Shown here one piece after another: positions 52,141 to 60,056 of a stretch of DNA of 64,000 bases (position 1 is the stretch's first letter; the number at the start of each line of letters is the position of its first letter). A model generated the notes under the pieces. That model saw only the letters and a list, made by a program, of their open reading frames with translations. It had not been told where the DNA came from and did no database searches. The translations under genes and the position numbers were made by a program. Location: the NCBI RefSeq assembly GCF_003569915.1, contig NZ_KZ984456.1:32352-96351 (forward strand). The letters are read 5' to 3'. This DNA is from Comamonas testosteroni. GTDB taxonomy: Bacteria > Pseudomonadota > Gammaproteobacteria > Burkholderiales > Burkholderiaceae_C.

Positions 52141-54078
52141 TTATTGCTCAGTCAGCACATGCTGAAACTGCATCAGATACATGGCTGCCGTATTGCGCGC
52201 CGTCTGCAGTATGGCCTGCTGGGCCGTGCCTTCGCTGTCCAGCTCCAGCGCCATCTGCACGGCCATCAGCCAGCGCTCCAGATGGTTTTCGTCGTTGGCA
52301 CCGTGGTATTCCAGAAAGCGGAAGGCATCGGGCGGCAGCGGCAGGGCGGCGCGCAGCAGTGGCAGCAGGCTGGGCACAATGCGCTGGCCCGTGCCTTCGA
52401 TGATGTAGATGGCACCCAGCAGACCAATCGGGTTGGGCGTGGCGGCCAGGCCGTGCAGATAGGCGTTGAGCGCCTCGCCGCCGGGGTTGCGGCGCAGCTT
52501 GCTGATATCGGTTTCGGTGCCGCCTGCCTTCAGATAGTCGCTGTGCAGAATCTTGAAGTCGTTCTGCTCTTCACCCGCATGCAGGTCGATCAGCGAGGCC
52601 AGCTGTGCATAGTCGCCCGTCAGCGATGCCGCGCCTTCGCGCATCCACAGGCTGCCTTCGCGCACCTGGGGTACCCAGTGGCTCATCCAGCGCACATAGT
52701 CCTGCGTCTGCAGCTGGCGCGTGCGAATGCGGTGCAGCAGCGGTGTGCGCCACACACGTGAGCGGTAGTCCTGCCAGATGCTGGCCAGCTCGGTCAGCAG
52801 CGGGGCCAGTTGCTGGGGCGCGGTGGCGGGGTCATGCGGTGCGGCGATGGTGGAGACATCGGGCAGGGCGTCGTTGGCAACAATGTCTGGCGCTGCGGCA
52901 GTTTTGTGAGGGAAATTGGCCGCTTGTCCAGAAGATATATGGGTATCCTGCTCTACTTCCCATAGCATATAGCCTGCGGTGAAACGGCCCGACTCAGGGA
53001 TAAAGCACAGCACCGTATCACCGGCCTTCAGGCGCGAGCCTTCCTTCTGCAAGAACTCGGACAGCATGATGAAGATGGACGCTGCACCGGTATTGCCGCG
53101 CCAGGCCAGATTGCTCCACCAGCGTTCACGCGGGATGCTGAGCTGGGCTTTGTTCAGCAGATCATCCACCACGGGAATGAAGCGCTCAGACGAGTAGTGG
53201 CACAGAAAGTGATCGATGCCGCGCTCGGGCACCCAGCCTTTGTGCGCCAGGTCGGCGTACTCGTGAATGCAGACGTCAAACAGATGCGGCAGCAGGCGAA
53301 TGTCCTGACGCAGCGACAGCGCGCCTGCGGCTTCGGCATCGCTCCAGGCGGGGAAGTCCAGATGGCTTTTGCTGCGGTCTGCTGTCAGGCCCAGTTGCAT
53401 GCACACGGGGTAGTCGCCCGCAAAGCTGCGCTGGTGCGTCCACTTGAGTTTGAGGCGCAGGCCATTGGCCTGAGGCAAGGCCTTGGGCCCGCCCAGAAGC
53501 ACGGCACCTGCGCCGTCGGACAGCATCCAGCGCAGAAAGTGGGCGTCAAAATCGGTGTCATAGCCTTGCGCCGCAAAGCGCGAGCGCTTGAACAGGCGCG
53601 AGGGCATTTCACTGGCCACAGACAGTGCCAGAGAATGCGCGCCGCTTTCCACCGCCACGGCTGCGGCCTGCATGGCTCCCACGCTGGCAGCGCACACGCC
53701 ATGCACAGACAGCGTTTCCATGGGCGGGGCGGCCATCTCGCCCTGAATCATGCTGGCAAAGCCCGGCATGAGCGCATCACCGCCCGATGAGCCGCTGGAC
53801 AGATAGCCCACATCGGCCAGTGTCTTGCCCGCCAGCGCCAATGTGTGCTCAATCGCGCCAGCGGCCATCTGTGTGTTGCTGAAGACGGTGTTGCCCTCGC
53901 CATCAATCGCGTAGTGGCGGGTCTGGATGCCGTTTTCCGCGAGGATGCGGCGCTTGATGCGTTCGGAGATGCGGTTCAGCGGGGCCACGAACGCATCCAT
54001 GCCGGCGTTGTCCACCGGGGAGCCGGGCAGGTACATGCCGGCGGATTGCAGATAGACGTTCGAATAAGCTACAGGCAT
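52141..54078 (-). CDS. Ketoacyl synthase III fused to a haem-oxygenase-like oxidase domain
   Basis: Two-domain protein of 645 residues. Residues 1-385 are a FabH-type ketoacyl synthase with catalytic C129 (VHGVCAASVG), H294 in FLCHYSSERF (normally HQAN) and N329 in RGNTGAAS. After a linker (about 385-425), residues 425-640 look like a haem-oxygenase-like di-iron domain (TenA/UndA superfamily): DLHAGEEQNDF (about 498-508), YIIEGTG (E561) and EYHGANDENH with H592, D596 and H599 as possible metal ligands. It follows the desaturase gene by 16 bases. A chain-building condensation followed by oxidation, perhaps oxidative decarboxylation, is an inference. I know no characterised protein with this architecture. 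Confidence 0.82.
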   Translation of the reverse strand: MPVAYSNVYLQSAGMYLPGSPVDNAGMDAFVAPLNRISERIKRRILAENGIQTRHYAIDGEGNTVFSNTQMAAGAIEHTLALAGKTLADVGYLSSGSSGGDALMPGFASMIQGEMAAPPMETLSVHGVCAASVGAMQAAAVAVESGAHSLALSVASEMPSRLFKRSRFAAQGYDTDFDAHFLRWMLSDGAGAVLLGGPKALPQANGLRLKLKWTHQRSFAGDYPVCMQLGLTADRSKSHLDFPAWSDAEAAGALSLRQDIRLLPHLFDVCIHEYADLAHKGWVPERGIDHFLCHYSSERFIPVVDDLLNKAQLSIPRERWWSNLAWRGNTGAASIFIMLSEFLQKEGSRLKAGDTVLCFIPESGRFTAGYMLWEVEQDTHISSGQAANFPHKTAAAPDIVANDALPDVSTIAAPHDPATAPQQLAPLLTELASIWQDYRSRVWRTPLLHRIRTRQLQTQDYVRWMSHWVPQVREGSLWMREGAASLTGDYAQLASLIDLHAGEEQNDFKILHSDYLKAGGTETDISKLRRNPGGEALNAYLHGLAATPNPIGLLGAIYIIEGTGQRIVPSLLPLLRAALPLPPDAFRFLEYHGANDENHLERWLMAVQMALELDSEGTAQQAILQTARNTAAMYLMQFQHVLTEQ

Positions 54079-54094
54079 AAATCCTCTACAGGTT

Positions 54095-55027
54095 TCACTT
54101 CACAGCATCTGGTGGCATCAGCGGTTTGGTTCTTGCCGCGGGCGATACCAGACCCCATACAAACACACGCGCCATATAGGGCAGCAGCCCGCCTTCGTTG
54201 AGCGTTGGCGTGACCCGCTGGCGGTAGGTCTGAGCATGCAGCGTTGTCAGCTCGGACCAGTGCGCATGCGGGCACTCATGGTGCGCGGTGTGCAGGCCAA
54301 TATTAAAAAGCAGAGGGTTGACCAACCCCTCAAAGTTGCGCGCGTAGTTCAGCTCGATACCCGGGGTATTGCGCTGCGCTCTGCTCAGCGGCCTGCCATC
54401 GGCATGGGCATGCTGCAGATAGTTGGTGGCCAGCAGCCAGTGAAGGCCGTGCAGCTGCGGCACGATGATGAAGATCAGCGCTTTTTGCCAGTCCAGCCAC
54501 AGAAAAATTCCCCAGCTGCCCAGCCACAGTGCGTACTGGCCCATGCAGTAGCGAAACGCGCCGGGCCAGTGAATGCGCAGATTGTTCAGCCAGCGAAAGA
54601 ACAGCGGGTAGAGCTTCAGGCCCGCTTGCACCGGGTGAATCAGGTAGCCCCAGAGATTATTGGTGTCGCCTCCCCATTCAGGCCGGTAAGTGCGCGCGAT
54701 ATCGCGCGGGCCGTGGCGAAAGCGGTGGTGGTTGGCCACATGGGCGGGCCAGAACACAAAAGTGGGGTGGCCTTGCAGCAGCGTCAGCCAGTAGTCGGTG
54801 GCGCGATTGGTCCAGCGGCCCCACCACATGCGCACATGGGTGTGATTGTGGTGAATCACGCCCACGCCCAGAGTCAGAAAGAGCAGGAAGCTATAAAGAA
54901 TGAAGCTAAATCCATGCACCCACTGCCACCAGACGATCAGCGGCATCACCACCATATAAAGCACGGACTGCCAGTCACGCCGATGGCGCAGCGTGGGCAA
55001 CAGGCGCTGGCTGGGGTGTTTGCTCAT
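54095..55027 (-). CDS. Membrane fatty acid desaturase
   Basis: Inner-membrane di-iron desaturase of 310 residues. The three histidine boxes are present: HNHTH (about 60-64), HVANHHRFRH (about 95-104) and HTAHHECPHAHW (about 250-261). Hydrophobic segments lie near 25-55, 160-190 and 195-215. Its ATG at 55025-55027 immediately follows the stop of the hydroxylase gene. It should introduce a double bond or hydroxyl into an acyl chain; the substrate may be acyl-ACP from the adjacent synthase or a membrane lipid. Confidence 0.9.
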   Translation of the reverse strand: MSKHPSQRLLPTLRHRRDWQSVLYMVVMPLIVWWQWVHGFSFILYSFLLFLTLGVGVIHHNHTHVRMWWGRWTNRATDYWLTLLQGHPTFVFWPAHVANHHRFRHGPRDIARTYRPEWGGDTNNLWGYLIHPVQAGLKLYPLFFRWLNNLRIHWPGAFRYCMGQYALWLGSWGIFLWLDWQKALIFIIVPQLHGLHWLLATNYLQHAHADGRPLSRAQRNTPGIELNYARNFEGLVNPLLFNIGLHTAHHECPHAHWSELTTLHAQTYRQRVTPTLNEGGLLPYMARVFVWGLVSPAARTKPLMPPDAVK

Positions 55028-55780
55028 TCAGTGGCTGGGAGGTTGCGAAGCCTGAGATGGGCCAGTCTTGACCTTGGTGCCCATGATCTGGTCCATGAAA
55101 GCCAGCGCAAAACCATAGTTGCCCGCAGGGCGCGCGTGGTGCAGATGGTGGCGGCGGCTGGCAGCCAGAGGATGGGTGTCCGAGACCTTGGGGAAAAAGT
55201 CCCAGTTGGAGTGGCCGATCAGGTTCAGGATCAGGCTCAGCACGGGCACGGATGCCAGCGACCAGAAGTAGAAGTCATGCACCAGCATGGGCAGCAAAAT
55301 GATGTTGCCCAGCATCAGCGCCTCGATGGGGTGAAAGCTGTAGGTGGACCAGGGCGTGGTCACGACGGAGCGGTGATGATCGCCGTGATAGCGCACCAGT
55401 CGGCGGGTGTGCAGCAGGCGGTGGTTGAACCAGAAATGCACATCGTTCCAGATCAGCAGCACCACGATTTCGAGCGCAATGCGGCCCGCGCTGGCCGTGG
55501 GTGACAGATGCGCCCAGCCCAGCTGCAAAAAGCCCCAAGGCACGATCATGCCGATGCCAAAAACCAGAATGGAATGAAACGACTGCTTCCACTCGCGCTG
55601 CAGCTGATCGGGCTTGAGTGCTCGCGTATCCAGCGGCCTGCCAATACCTGCGCGGCCCAGCGTGCGCGTCAGCCCCAGCATGGCCAGAGCTCCCAGCACA
55701 TAAATCCCACCAAAAAAGACCAGTCCCAAAGCCATGACCTGCCAGGCGTTGAGCTGAGTAAACCAGGTACCAGCGTCCAT
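55028..55780 (-). CDS. Sterol desaturase/fatty acid hydroxylase family protein
   Basis: Inner-membrane di-iron enzyme of 250 residues, first gene of the seven-gene operon. Histidine boxes: HFWFNHRLLH and HGDHH (about 130-150), then HHHLHH (about 220-225). Several hydrophobic segments in the first 110 residues. The start at 55780 (MDAGTWFTQL) has TGGAG six bases ahead and is preferred over the in-frame ATG at 55813, which lacks a ribosome site. The family hydroxylates or desaturates alkyl chains and sterol-like lipids. Confidence 0.88.
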   Translation of the reverse strand: MDAGTWFTQLNAWQVMALGLVFFGGIYVLGALAMLGLTRTLGRAGIGRPLDTRALKPDQLQREWKQSFHSILVFGIGMIVPWGFLQLGWAHLSPTASAGRIALEIVVLLIWNDVHFWFNHRLLHTRRLVRYHGDHHRSVVTTPWSTYSFHPIEALMLGNIILLPMLVHDFYFWSLASVPVLSLILNLIGHSNWDFFPKVSDTHPLAASRRHHLHHARPAGNYGFALAFMDQIMGTKVKTGPSQASQPPSH

Positions 55781-55925
55781 GAAGGCTCCATCAACAGAAT
55801 GTGCAGTCTGCATAAAGCAAAGCGCCCGAAGACATAGCGTAAACGCATGTCTGTCGGGCGCATGATAAAGGACACAGCCAGTAGCGCCATCTGATACTCA
55901 AAGGCGCATCAAAGAAGGTACAGCG

Positions 55926-56040
55926 TGAAAACTGGCGCTGCCCAAGCGAGAGACGCCGAGCAAGAGCCGCCTCGCGGCGGGGCCGCCCCGGCGATGGCGT
56001 CGTCCCCCTTGGGGGAAGCGGCAACGCCGCTCAGGGGGAG
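55926..56040 (-). repeat. GC-rich interspersed repeat (family A), copy 4, inverted
   Basis: On the minus strand it reads CTCCCCCTGAGCGGCGTTGC, CCCAAGGGGGACGACGCC, the GCCGCGAGGCGGCTCTTGCTC block (given in part) and ends AGCGCCAGTTTTC. Its CCCCC end lies three bases after the stop of the Bug gene on the same strand, as in copies 1 and 2. The remaining 145 bp up to the hydroxylase start probably hold the operon promoter. Confidence 0.8.
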
Positions 56041-56043
56041 TAA

Positions 56044-57033
56044 TTACTGCGCCTTGATGTTCTGCTCCCGAATAATCGTCCCCAGCGCCTTCACATCCTG
56101 CTGAATGCGGTTGTGCAGCCCTTCGGGGGAGCTGCCAATGGCCTGCCAGCCCTGCATGGCCAGCTTCTGGCGCATTTCGGGCGTGCGCACGATTTCGCTC
56201 ACGGCAGCAGCCAGCTTGTCCACATGGGCCTTGGGCATGGACTTGGGCGCGGCCACGGCGTTCCAGATTTCCAGATCAAAGTTGCTGATGCCCAGATCCT
56301 TCAAGCTAGGCAGGCCGGGCGCCAGCGGGCTGCGGGCCGCCGAAGTCACGCCAATGCCGTGCAGCTTGCCGGCCTGAATCTGGGCCATGGCCAGAGCGGG
56401 GGGCAGCATGGACAGTTGCAGGTCGCCGCCCTGAATGCCGTTGAACACCTGCGGGTAGCCGGTATAGGGCACATGCACGGGCTTGATGGCCGAGCGGCTC
56501 TTGAGCAGCTCCATGCCCAGATGGCCCACAGTGCCGACGCCGGGCGAGCCATAGCTCCACTTGTCGCCAGCCTTGGCAGCGGCGTCGAGGAAGGCCTTGC
56601 CCTGCGGCGCAGACGCGGGAGCGACCAGCACCAGCGGTGCCACGCCAATCAGGCTGACGGGCTGCAGATCCTTGACGGGGTCATAGCGCACTGCGGGGTT
56701 GAGCAGCTTGGCAATCGTCATATTGCCGTTGATCATCACGCTGAAGGTGTAGCCGTCAGCCTTTGCCACATATTCACCGGCGATATTGCCGCCCGCGCCC
56801 ACGCGGTTTTCCACGATGATGGTCTGGCCCAGCTTCTTTTCCAGCGGCTCGGCCAGTGCGCGGGCCGTCAGGTCAGGGGATGAACCTGCGGGAAAGCCCA
56901 CGATCAGGTGCAGGGGCTTGTCAGGCCAGTTATCAGCGGCCATGGCGGCGGGGGCCAGAGTGGTGGCCATCAGCGCCGCACTGGCAGCCACCAGGCTGCG
57001 GCGGGAGAGGTTCTTGAAAGTGTGCAGTGGCAT
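56044..57033 (-). CDS. Bug-family periplasmic solute-binding receptor
   Basis: TctC/Bug receptor of 329 residues. The signal peptide has SRRSLVAASAALMATTLAP and AMAAD (cleavage near residue 32), with a twin-arginine look. Mature motifs are WPDKPLHLIVGFPAGSSPD, ENRVGAGGNIAGEYVAK and the central YTGYPQVFNGIQGGDLQ. No membrane transport subunits are adjacent. It is the second orphan Bug gene in the window and lies just downstream of rpoH on the same strand, separated by a terminator. Confidence 0.92.
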   Translation of the reverse strand: MPLHTFKNLSRRSLVAASAALMATTLAPAAMAADNWPDKPLHLIVGFPAGSSPDLTARALAEPLEKKLGQTIIVENRVGAGGNIAGEYVAKADGYTFSVMINGNMTIAKLLNPAVRYDPVKDLQPVSLIGVAPLVLVAPASAPQGKAFLDAAAKAGDKWSYGSPGVGTVGHLGMELLKSRSAIKPVHVPYTGYPQVFNGIQGGDLQLSMLPPALAMAQIQAGKLHGIGVTSAARSPLAPGLPSLKDLGISNFDLEIWNAVAAPKSMPKAHVDKLAAAVSEIVRTPEMRQKLAMQGWQAIGSSPEGLHNRIQQDVKALGTIIREQNIKAQ

Positions 57034-57097
57034 GAGAGGTCTCTTGTGTCTTGTTGGAATGGGACTCTGCGCCGATATGCGAGATCAGCGCCAGAAA

Positions 57098-57126
57098 ATA
57101 AAAAACCCGGAAATTATCCGGGTTTG
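57098..57126 (-). terminator. Rho-independent terminator after rpoH
   Basis: AACCCGG pairs with CCGGGTT around AAATTAT; on the minus strand the stem is followed by a run of T. It lies 48 bases after the rpoH stop. Confidence 0.88.
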
Positions 57127-57173
57127 GGGTTCAGCATTTCTGCCTTTTCAGTCGCCACAGCGCAAGTTAGCGT

Positions 57174-58118
57174 TTACGCAAACTCGGCCAGCGCTTTTTT
57201 CATCTTTTTCATGGCAGCTACTTCAATCTGGCGAATGCGCTCTGCGCTCACGCCATATTCGGCAGCCAGCTCATGCAGCGTCATGCCGCCCGAGCCATCG
57301 TCGTTGACCTTGAGCCAGCGCTCTTCCACGATGCGGCGGCTGCGGTCGTCCAGACCTTCCAGAGCCGTGGCCAGACCGTCGGTCGCCAGATGGTCACGCT
57401 GGCGCGACTCGATCATGGCGGTGGGCTCATGGTTGGCGTCGGCCAGATAGGCGATGGGGCCAAAGGCTTGTTCGCCATCATCGCTGGGCGAGGGGTCCAG
57501 CAGCACATCGCCACCCGAGAGGCGGGTTTCCATCTCGATGACTTCTTCGCGTTTGACGTTGAGCTTGGCAGCCATGGCGTCAATTTCGTGAGCGGTCAGC
57601 GTCTCGCGCATCACGACTTCATCTTCAGCCATGGCGGCGTCAGACTTCATGTCCTGCTTCATCGAGCGCAGATTGAAGAACAGCTTGCGCTGAGCCTTGG
57701 TCGTGGCGACCTTGACCATGCGCCAGTTCTTCAGAATGTATTCGTGGATCTCAGCCTTGATCCAGTGCATGGCATAGCTGACCAGACGCACGCCCTGATC
57801 GGGGTCGAAGCGTTTGACAGCCTTCATCAGGCCCACATTACCTTCCTGAATCAGGTCACCGTGGGGCAGGCCATAGCCAAGGTACTGTCGGGAAATTGAC
57901 ACTACCAGGCGCAAGTGAGACATCACCAGACGCCCGGCGGCATCCAGATCGTTGTTTTCTTTGAGCTTGCGAGCGTACTCCTGCTCTTCCTCTTGGGTGA
58001 GCATTGGCAGTCGGTTCGCAGCCGAGATATAGGCATCCAGGTTGCCCAGCGGTGGCACCAGAGCCCAAGGGTTCGTGGGGGCCAAGGCTGTAGCAATGGA
58101 GCCGGAGGCAGATTTCAT
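57174..58118 (-). CDS. rpoH: Heat-shock sigma factor RpoH (sigma-32)
   Basis: RNA polymerase sigma factor of 314 residues that directs heat-shock transcription. Region 2 with GYGLPHGDLIQEGNVGLMKAVKRFDP, the RpoH box QRKLFFNLRS (about 120-130) and region 4.2 with ELAAEYGVSAERIRQIEVAAMKKMK are intact. The ATG at 58116-58118 follows AAAGGAAAC and begins the conserved N-terminus; another ATG at 58148 touches the CIRCE element and is less likely. A CIRCE repressor site 32 bases upstream indicates HrcA control in addition to any RNA-level control. Confidence 0.95.
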   Translation of the reverse strand: MKSASGSIATALAPTNPWALVPPLGNLDAYISAANRLPMLTQEEEQEYARKLKENNDLDAAGRLVMSHLRLVVSISRQYLGYGLPHGDLIQEGNVGLMKAVKRFDPDQGVRLVSYAMHWIKAEIHEYILKNWRMVKVATTKAQRKLFFNLRSMKQDMKSDAAMAEDEVVMRETLTAHEIDAMAAKLNVKREEVIEMETRLSGGDVLLDPSPSDDGEQAFGPIAYLADANHEPTAMIESRQRDHLATDGLATALEGLDDRSRRIVEERWLKVNDDGSGGMTLHELAAEYGVSAERIRQIEVAAMKKMKKALAEFA

Positions 58119-58149
58119 TGCGGGTTTCCTTTCTTCCATGATCTTCATA

Positions 58150-58176
58150 TTAGCACTCTGTTAGAGGGAGTGCTAA
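58150..58176. promoter_or_regulatory. CIRCE element (HrcA operator) upstream of rpoH
   Basis: TTAGCACTC, nine bases, GAGTGCTAA: a perfect match to the CIRCE inverted repeat bound by HrcA, usually found before groESL and dnaK genes. Confidence 0.97.
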
Positions 58177-59327
58177 AGACAAAGTTCCCTGGGGTTTTGT
58201 AAGTGCTTGATAGAGGGAGCTGTCAGTGTAAATGTTTGTCGATTCTTCTTGAGTTTTGTACTTTTCTCACTGAGTTTTGTACTGCTTCGAAGCCCAGGAA
58301 CATTCATAACAAATTGATTTAATTGGTGAAATTTTGATTTCCACAAGTTACCCAATGCTGAGCCTGATTATTTATTAGGCAAAATTCTCAAAAAAACCGG
58401 AAATTCTTAACATGTGATTTTGTTTTTTCCGTACTCCCCTTGTTGGCCTTGGTGAAGACGCAGCTGTGCCAGGCTCAAGCAGGCAGGAACTGATGCCCAG
58501 CAGCCTCGCACGATGGCTGCGCATTCGAGCTTTGCAGGGTTTGTGCCGCTAAGGGACGTAAGGTGGTTTTTGGAGGGCTACCAAGTCGCTGACCCGGTGT
58601 TGAGCAAGTCGATATGCTCCTGCGAACGCAACACTATGTGGCGCGCAACATGCCAAGCTAGATTTCAGTCACATTGAGCTGCAGTGGTGCTGGCCAGATG
58701 CCGAAACTTGCCAATGCGTTCACCGTCAACATTGATCATCGAAACCAAATTCTCGCGATCAGTCTGCAGACAGCTTCAGCCAAGTAATGAATAAGAGGAT
58801 GGTCGAGGCGATTGAGGCCCCGCCCTGATAGGCTCCTCACGGCCGAGGCTATGTGAAAACTCGCAAAAGTCCCGTTTTGGGGAGTAGCAAAACCATTCCC
58901 TATGCCGTGATCGTCGATCCTGATGCGATCTGAGAGGTCGACTTCCTAACTGACTCATTCCCGACGGAGTTTTCACACAGCCTCGGCCAGTAGCTGTCGT
59001 CCGCCGGGTGGCCGTGAACGGCAGGTCAAGGCTGACCTGAGTCATTCACAATCTAGCGCCTGAACGACAGAAGTCACCAATACCAGTCGTTAAAGGGCGT
59101 CTGCACTGTTCCTCCGCTGTATCCTAGGAGCTGATAGCTCAATTATGTGTTTTTCAGTGTGCCTACGCGAAGAGCCGCTTCTACGTGCAATGATGTACTT
59201 GTGTCTAAAGCGAATTCAACCGGTCGATGCAATGCTCGCGGGCCCGGAAGCAGAGCATCTTGTGTACGACGCTGAATCGCAGAAGACCATCTTGTTTTTG
59301 AAAGCCTAATGTAGTGGGTGGAGGCTA
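58177..59327. other. Gene-free junction between core genome and accessory island
   Basis: About 1.15 kb with no gene I can support. The first 200 bp are AT-rich and should contain the rpoH promoter. From about 58420 the sequence is of mixed composition with short broken frames. It holds a 148 bp inverted-repeat element at 58841-58988. The longest open frames (89 codons at 58776 and 75 codons at 59143, minus strand) look like shadows of repeat sequence. Confidence 0.55.
58841..58988. mobile_element. 148 bp MITE-like inverted-repeat element
   Basis: GGCCGAGGCTATGTGAAAAC-TC at 58841-58862 and its inverted copy at 58967-58988 match in 21 of 22 bases. The TGTGAAAACT core is common at the ends of transposase-carrying insertion sequences, but only about 100 bp lie between the ends and no transposase is encoded. 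No clear target duplication is seen. Confidence 0.55.
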
Positions 59328-60056
59328 CTACGAAGGTTGGATTGAGTCTGACTTGCGATGAGACTCCCACTGATCAATCAGCTTTCCTAAGCTAAGGTGT
59401 AGTGCCTTCATGTTTTCGCCTACCAAATCCTGCAGCTGAATCTCGTCTTTCGGGTCGGCATAGACTGCTTCGATATGTTTGGGCTCTGTGGTGAAAGAAA
59501 GCGCTGCGCCGCCATCATCCTGTGTTTTCCACGACACTTTGTTATGGGGCGTGCGATCAACAAAAGGTTGCCACTCTTTGAACGCGTCTAGCAGCGCCAA
59601 TTCGATGGGGTCAAGATGTGCCATCGCCTCAGCGCTGGGCTCTTTTGATTGTTTGAGTTGAGTTAGTGCAATGCCAGCTAGCACGGCCTTACTCATCGCG
59701 TTGAACATCTCGCGTAAATGAGTTTCGTCAGGCTGCCTTCTTGAAAAATAAGCCCATGGATTCGCCTCTGGTTGAAGTCGCTTCAACATTTCCACGGCTT
59801 CGCGGCAGCCCGACAGAGGGTCGATAGGCTCCGGCAATGCGGAGCGATGCGCCCAAAGTTTCAGGACTAAATTGACCGCGTCGCGCTCCAACTTGGTCTT
59901 CTTGGTGCCAGTCGCCAACTTTGCAGCCTGAATCGTCTCTGCCAAATGGTGTGCCATCCAGCGTTGGAGCAATTCGCCTCGCGTGTCGAGACGCAGCTCA
60001 GCGACTATCGCCAAGCCAAGTGCCAAGGTGTCCTTCGGCGATGCTAAGTTCACCAT
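59328..60056 (-). CDS. Unknown helical protein paired with the large island protein
   Basis: Soluble helical protein of about 242 residues (MVNLASPKDTLALGLAIVAE, then ERDAVNLVLKLWAHRSALPE and HLREMFNAMSKAVLAGIALT). The start at 60056, or the GTG one codon later, follows CGGAG; the frame further upstream is antiphase shadow of the large gene. It overlaps the end of the upstream gene by 59 bases, so the two are almost certainly coexpressed. No known domain is recognised. The close pairing with a giant helical-repeat protein resembles two-gene anti-phage modules, which is only an inference. Confidence 0.72.
   Translation of the reverse strand: MVNLASPKDTLALGLAIVAELRLDTRGELLQRWMAHHLAETIQAAKLATGTKKTKLERDAVNLVLKLWAHRSALPEPIDPLSGCREAVEMLKRLQPEANPWAYFSRRQPDETHLREMFNAMSKAVLAGIALTQLKQSKEPSAEAMAHLDPIELALLDAFKEWQPFVDRTPHNKVSWKTQDDGGAALSFTTEPKHIEAVYADPKDEIQLQDLVGENMKALHLSLGKLIDQWESHRKSDSIQPS

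Noticed and set aside
54236..55504. 422-codon plus-strand frame opposite the desaturase and hydroxylase genes
   Set aside because: The minus strand carries all histidine boxes of both enzymes; this frame is a shadow.
58776..59045. 89-codon frame across the inverted-repeat element
   Set aside because: It runs through both repeat ends and has no coding character.
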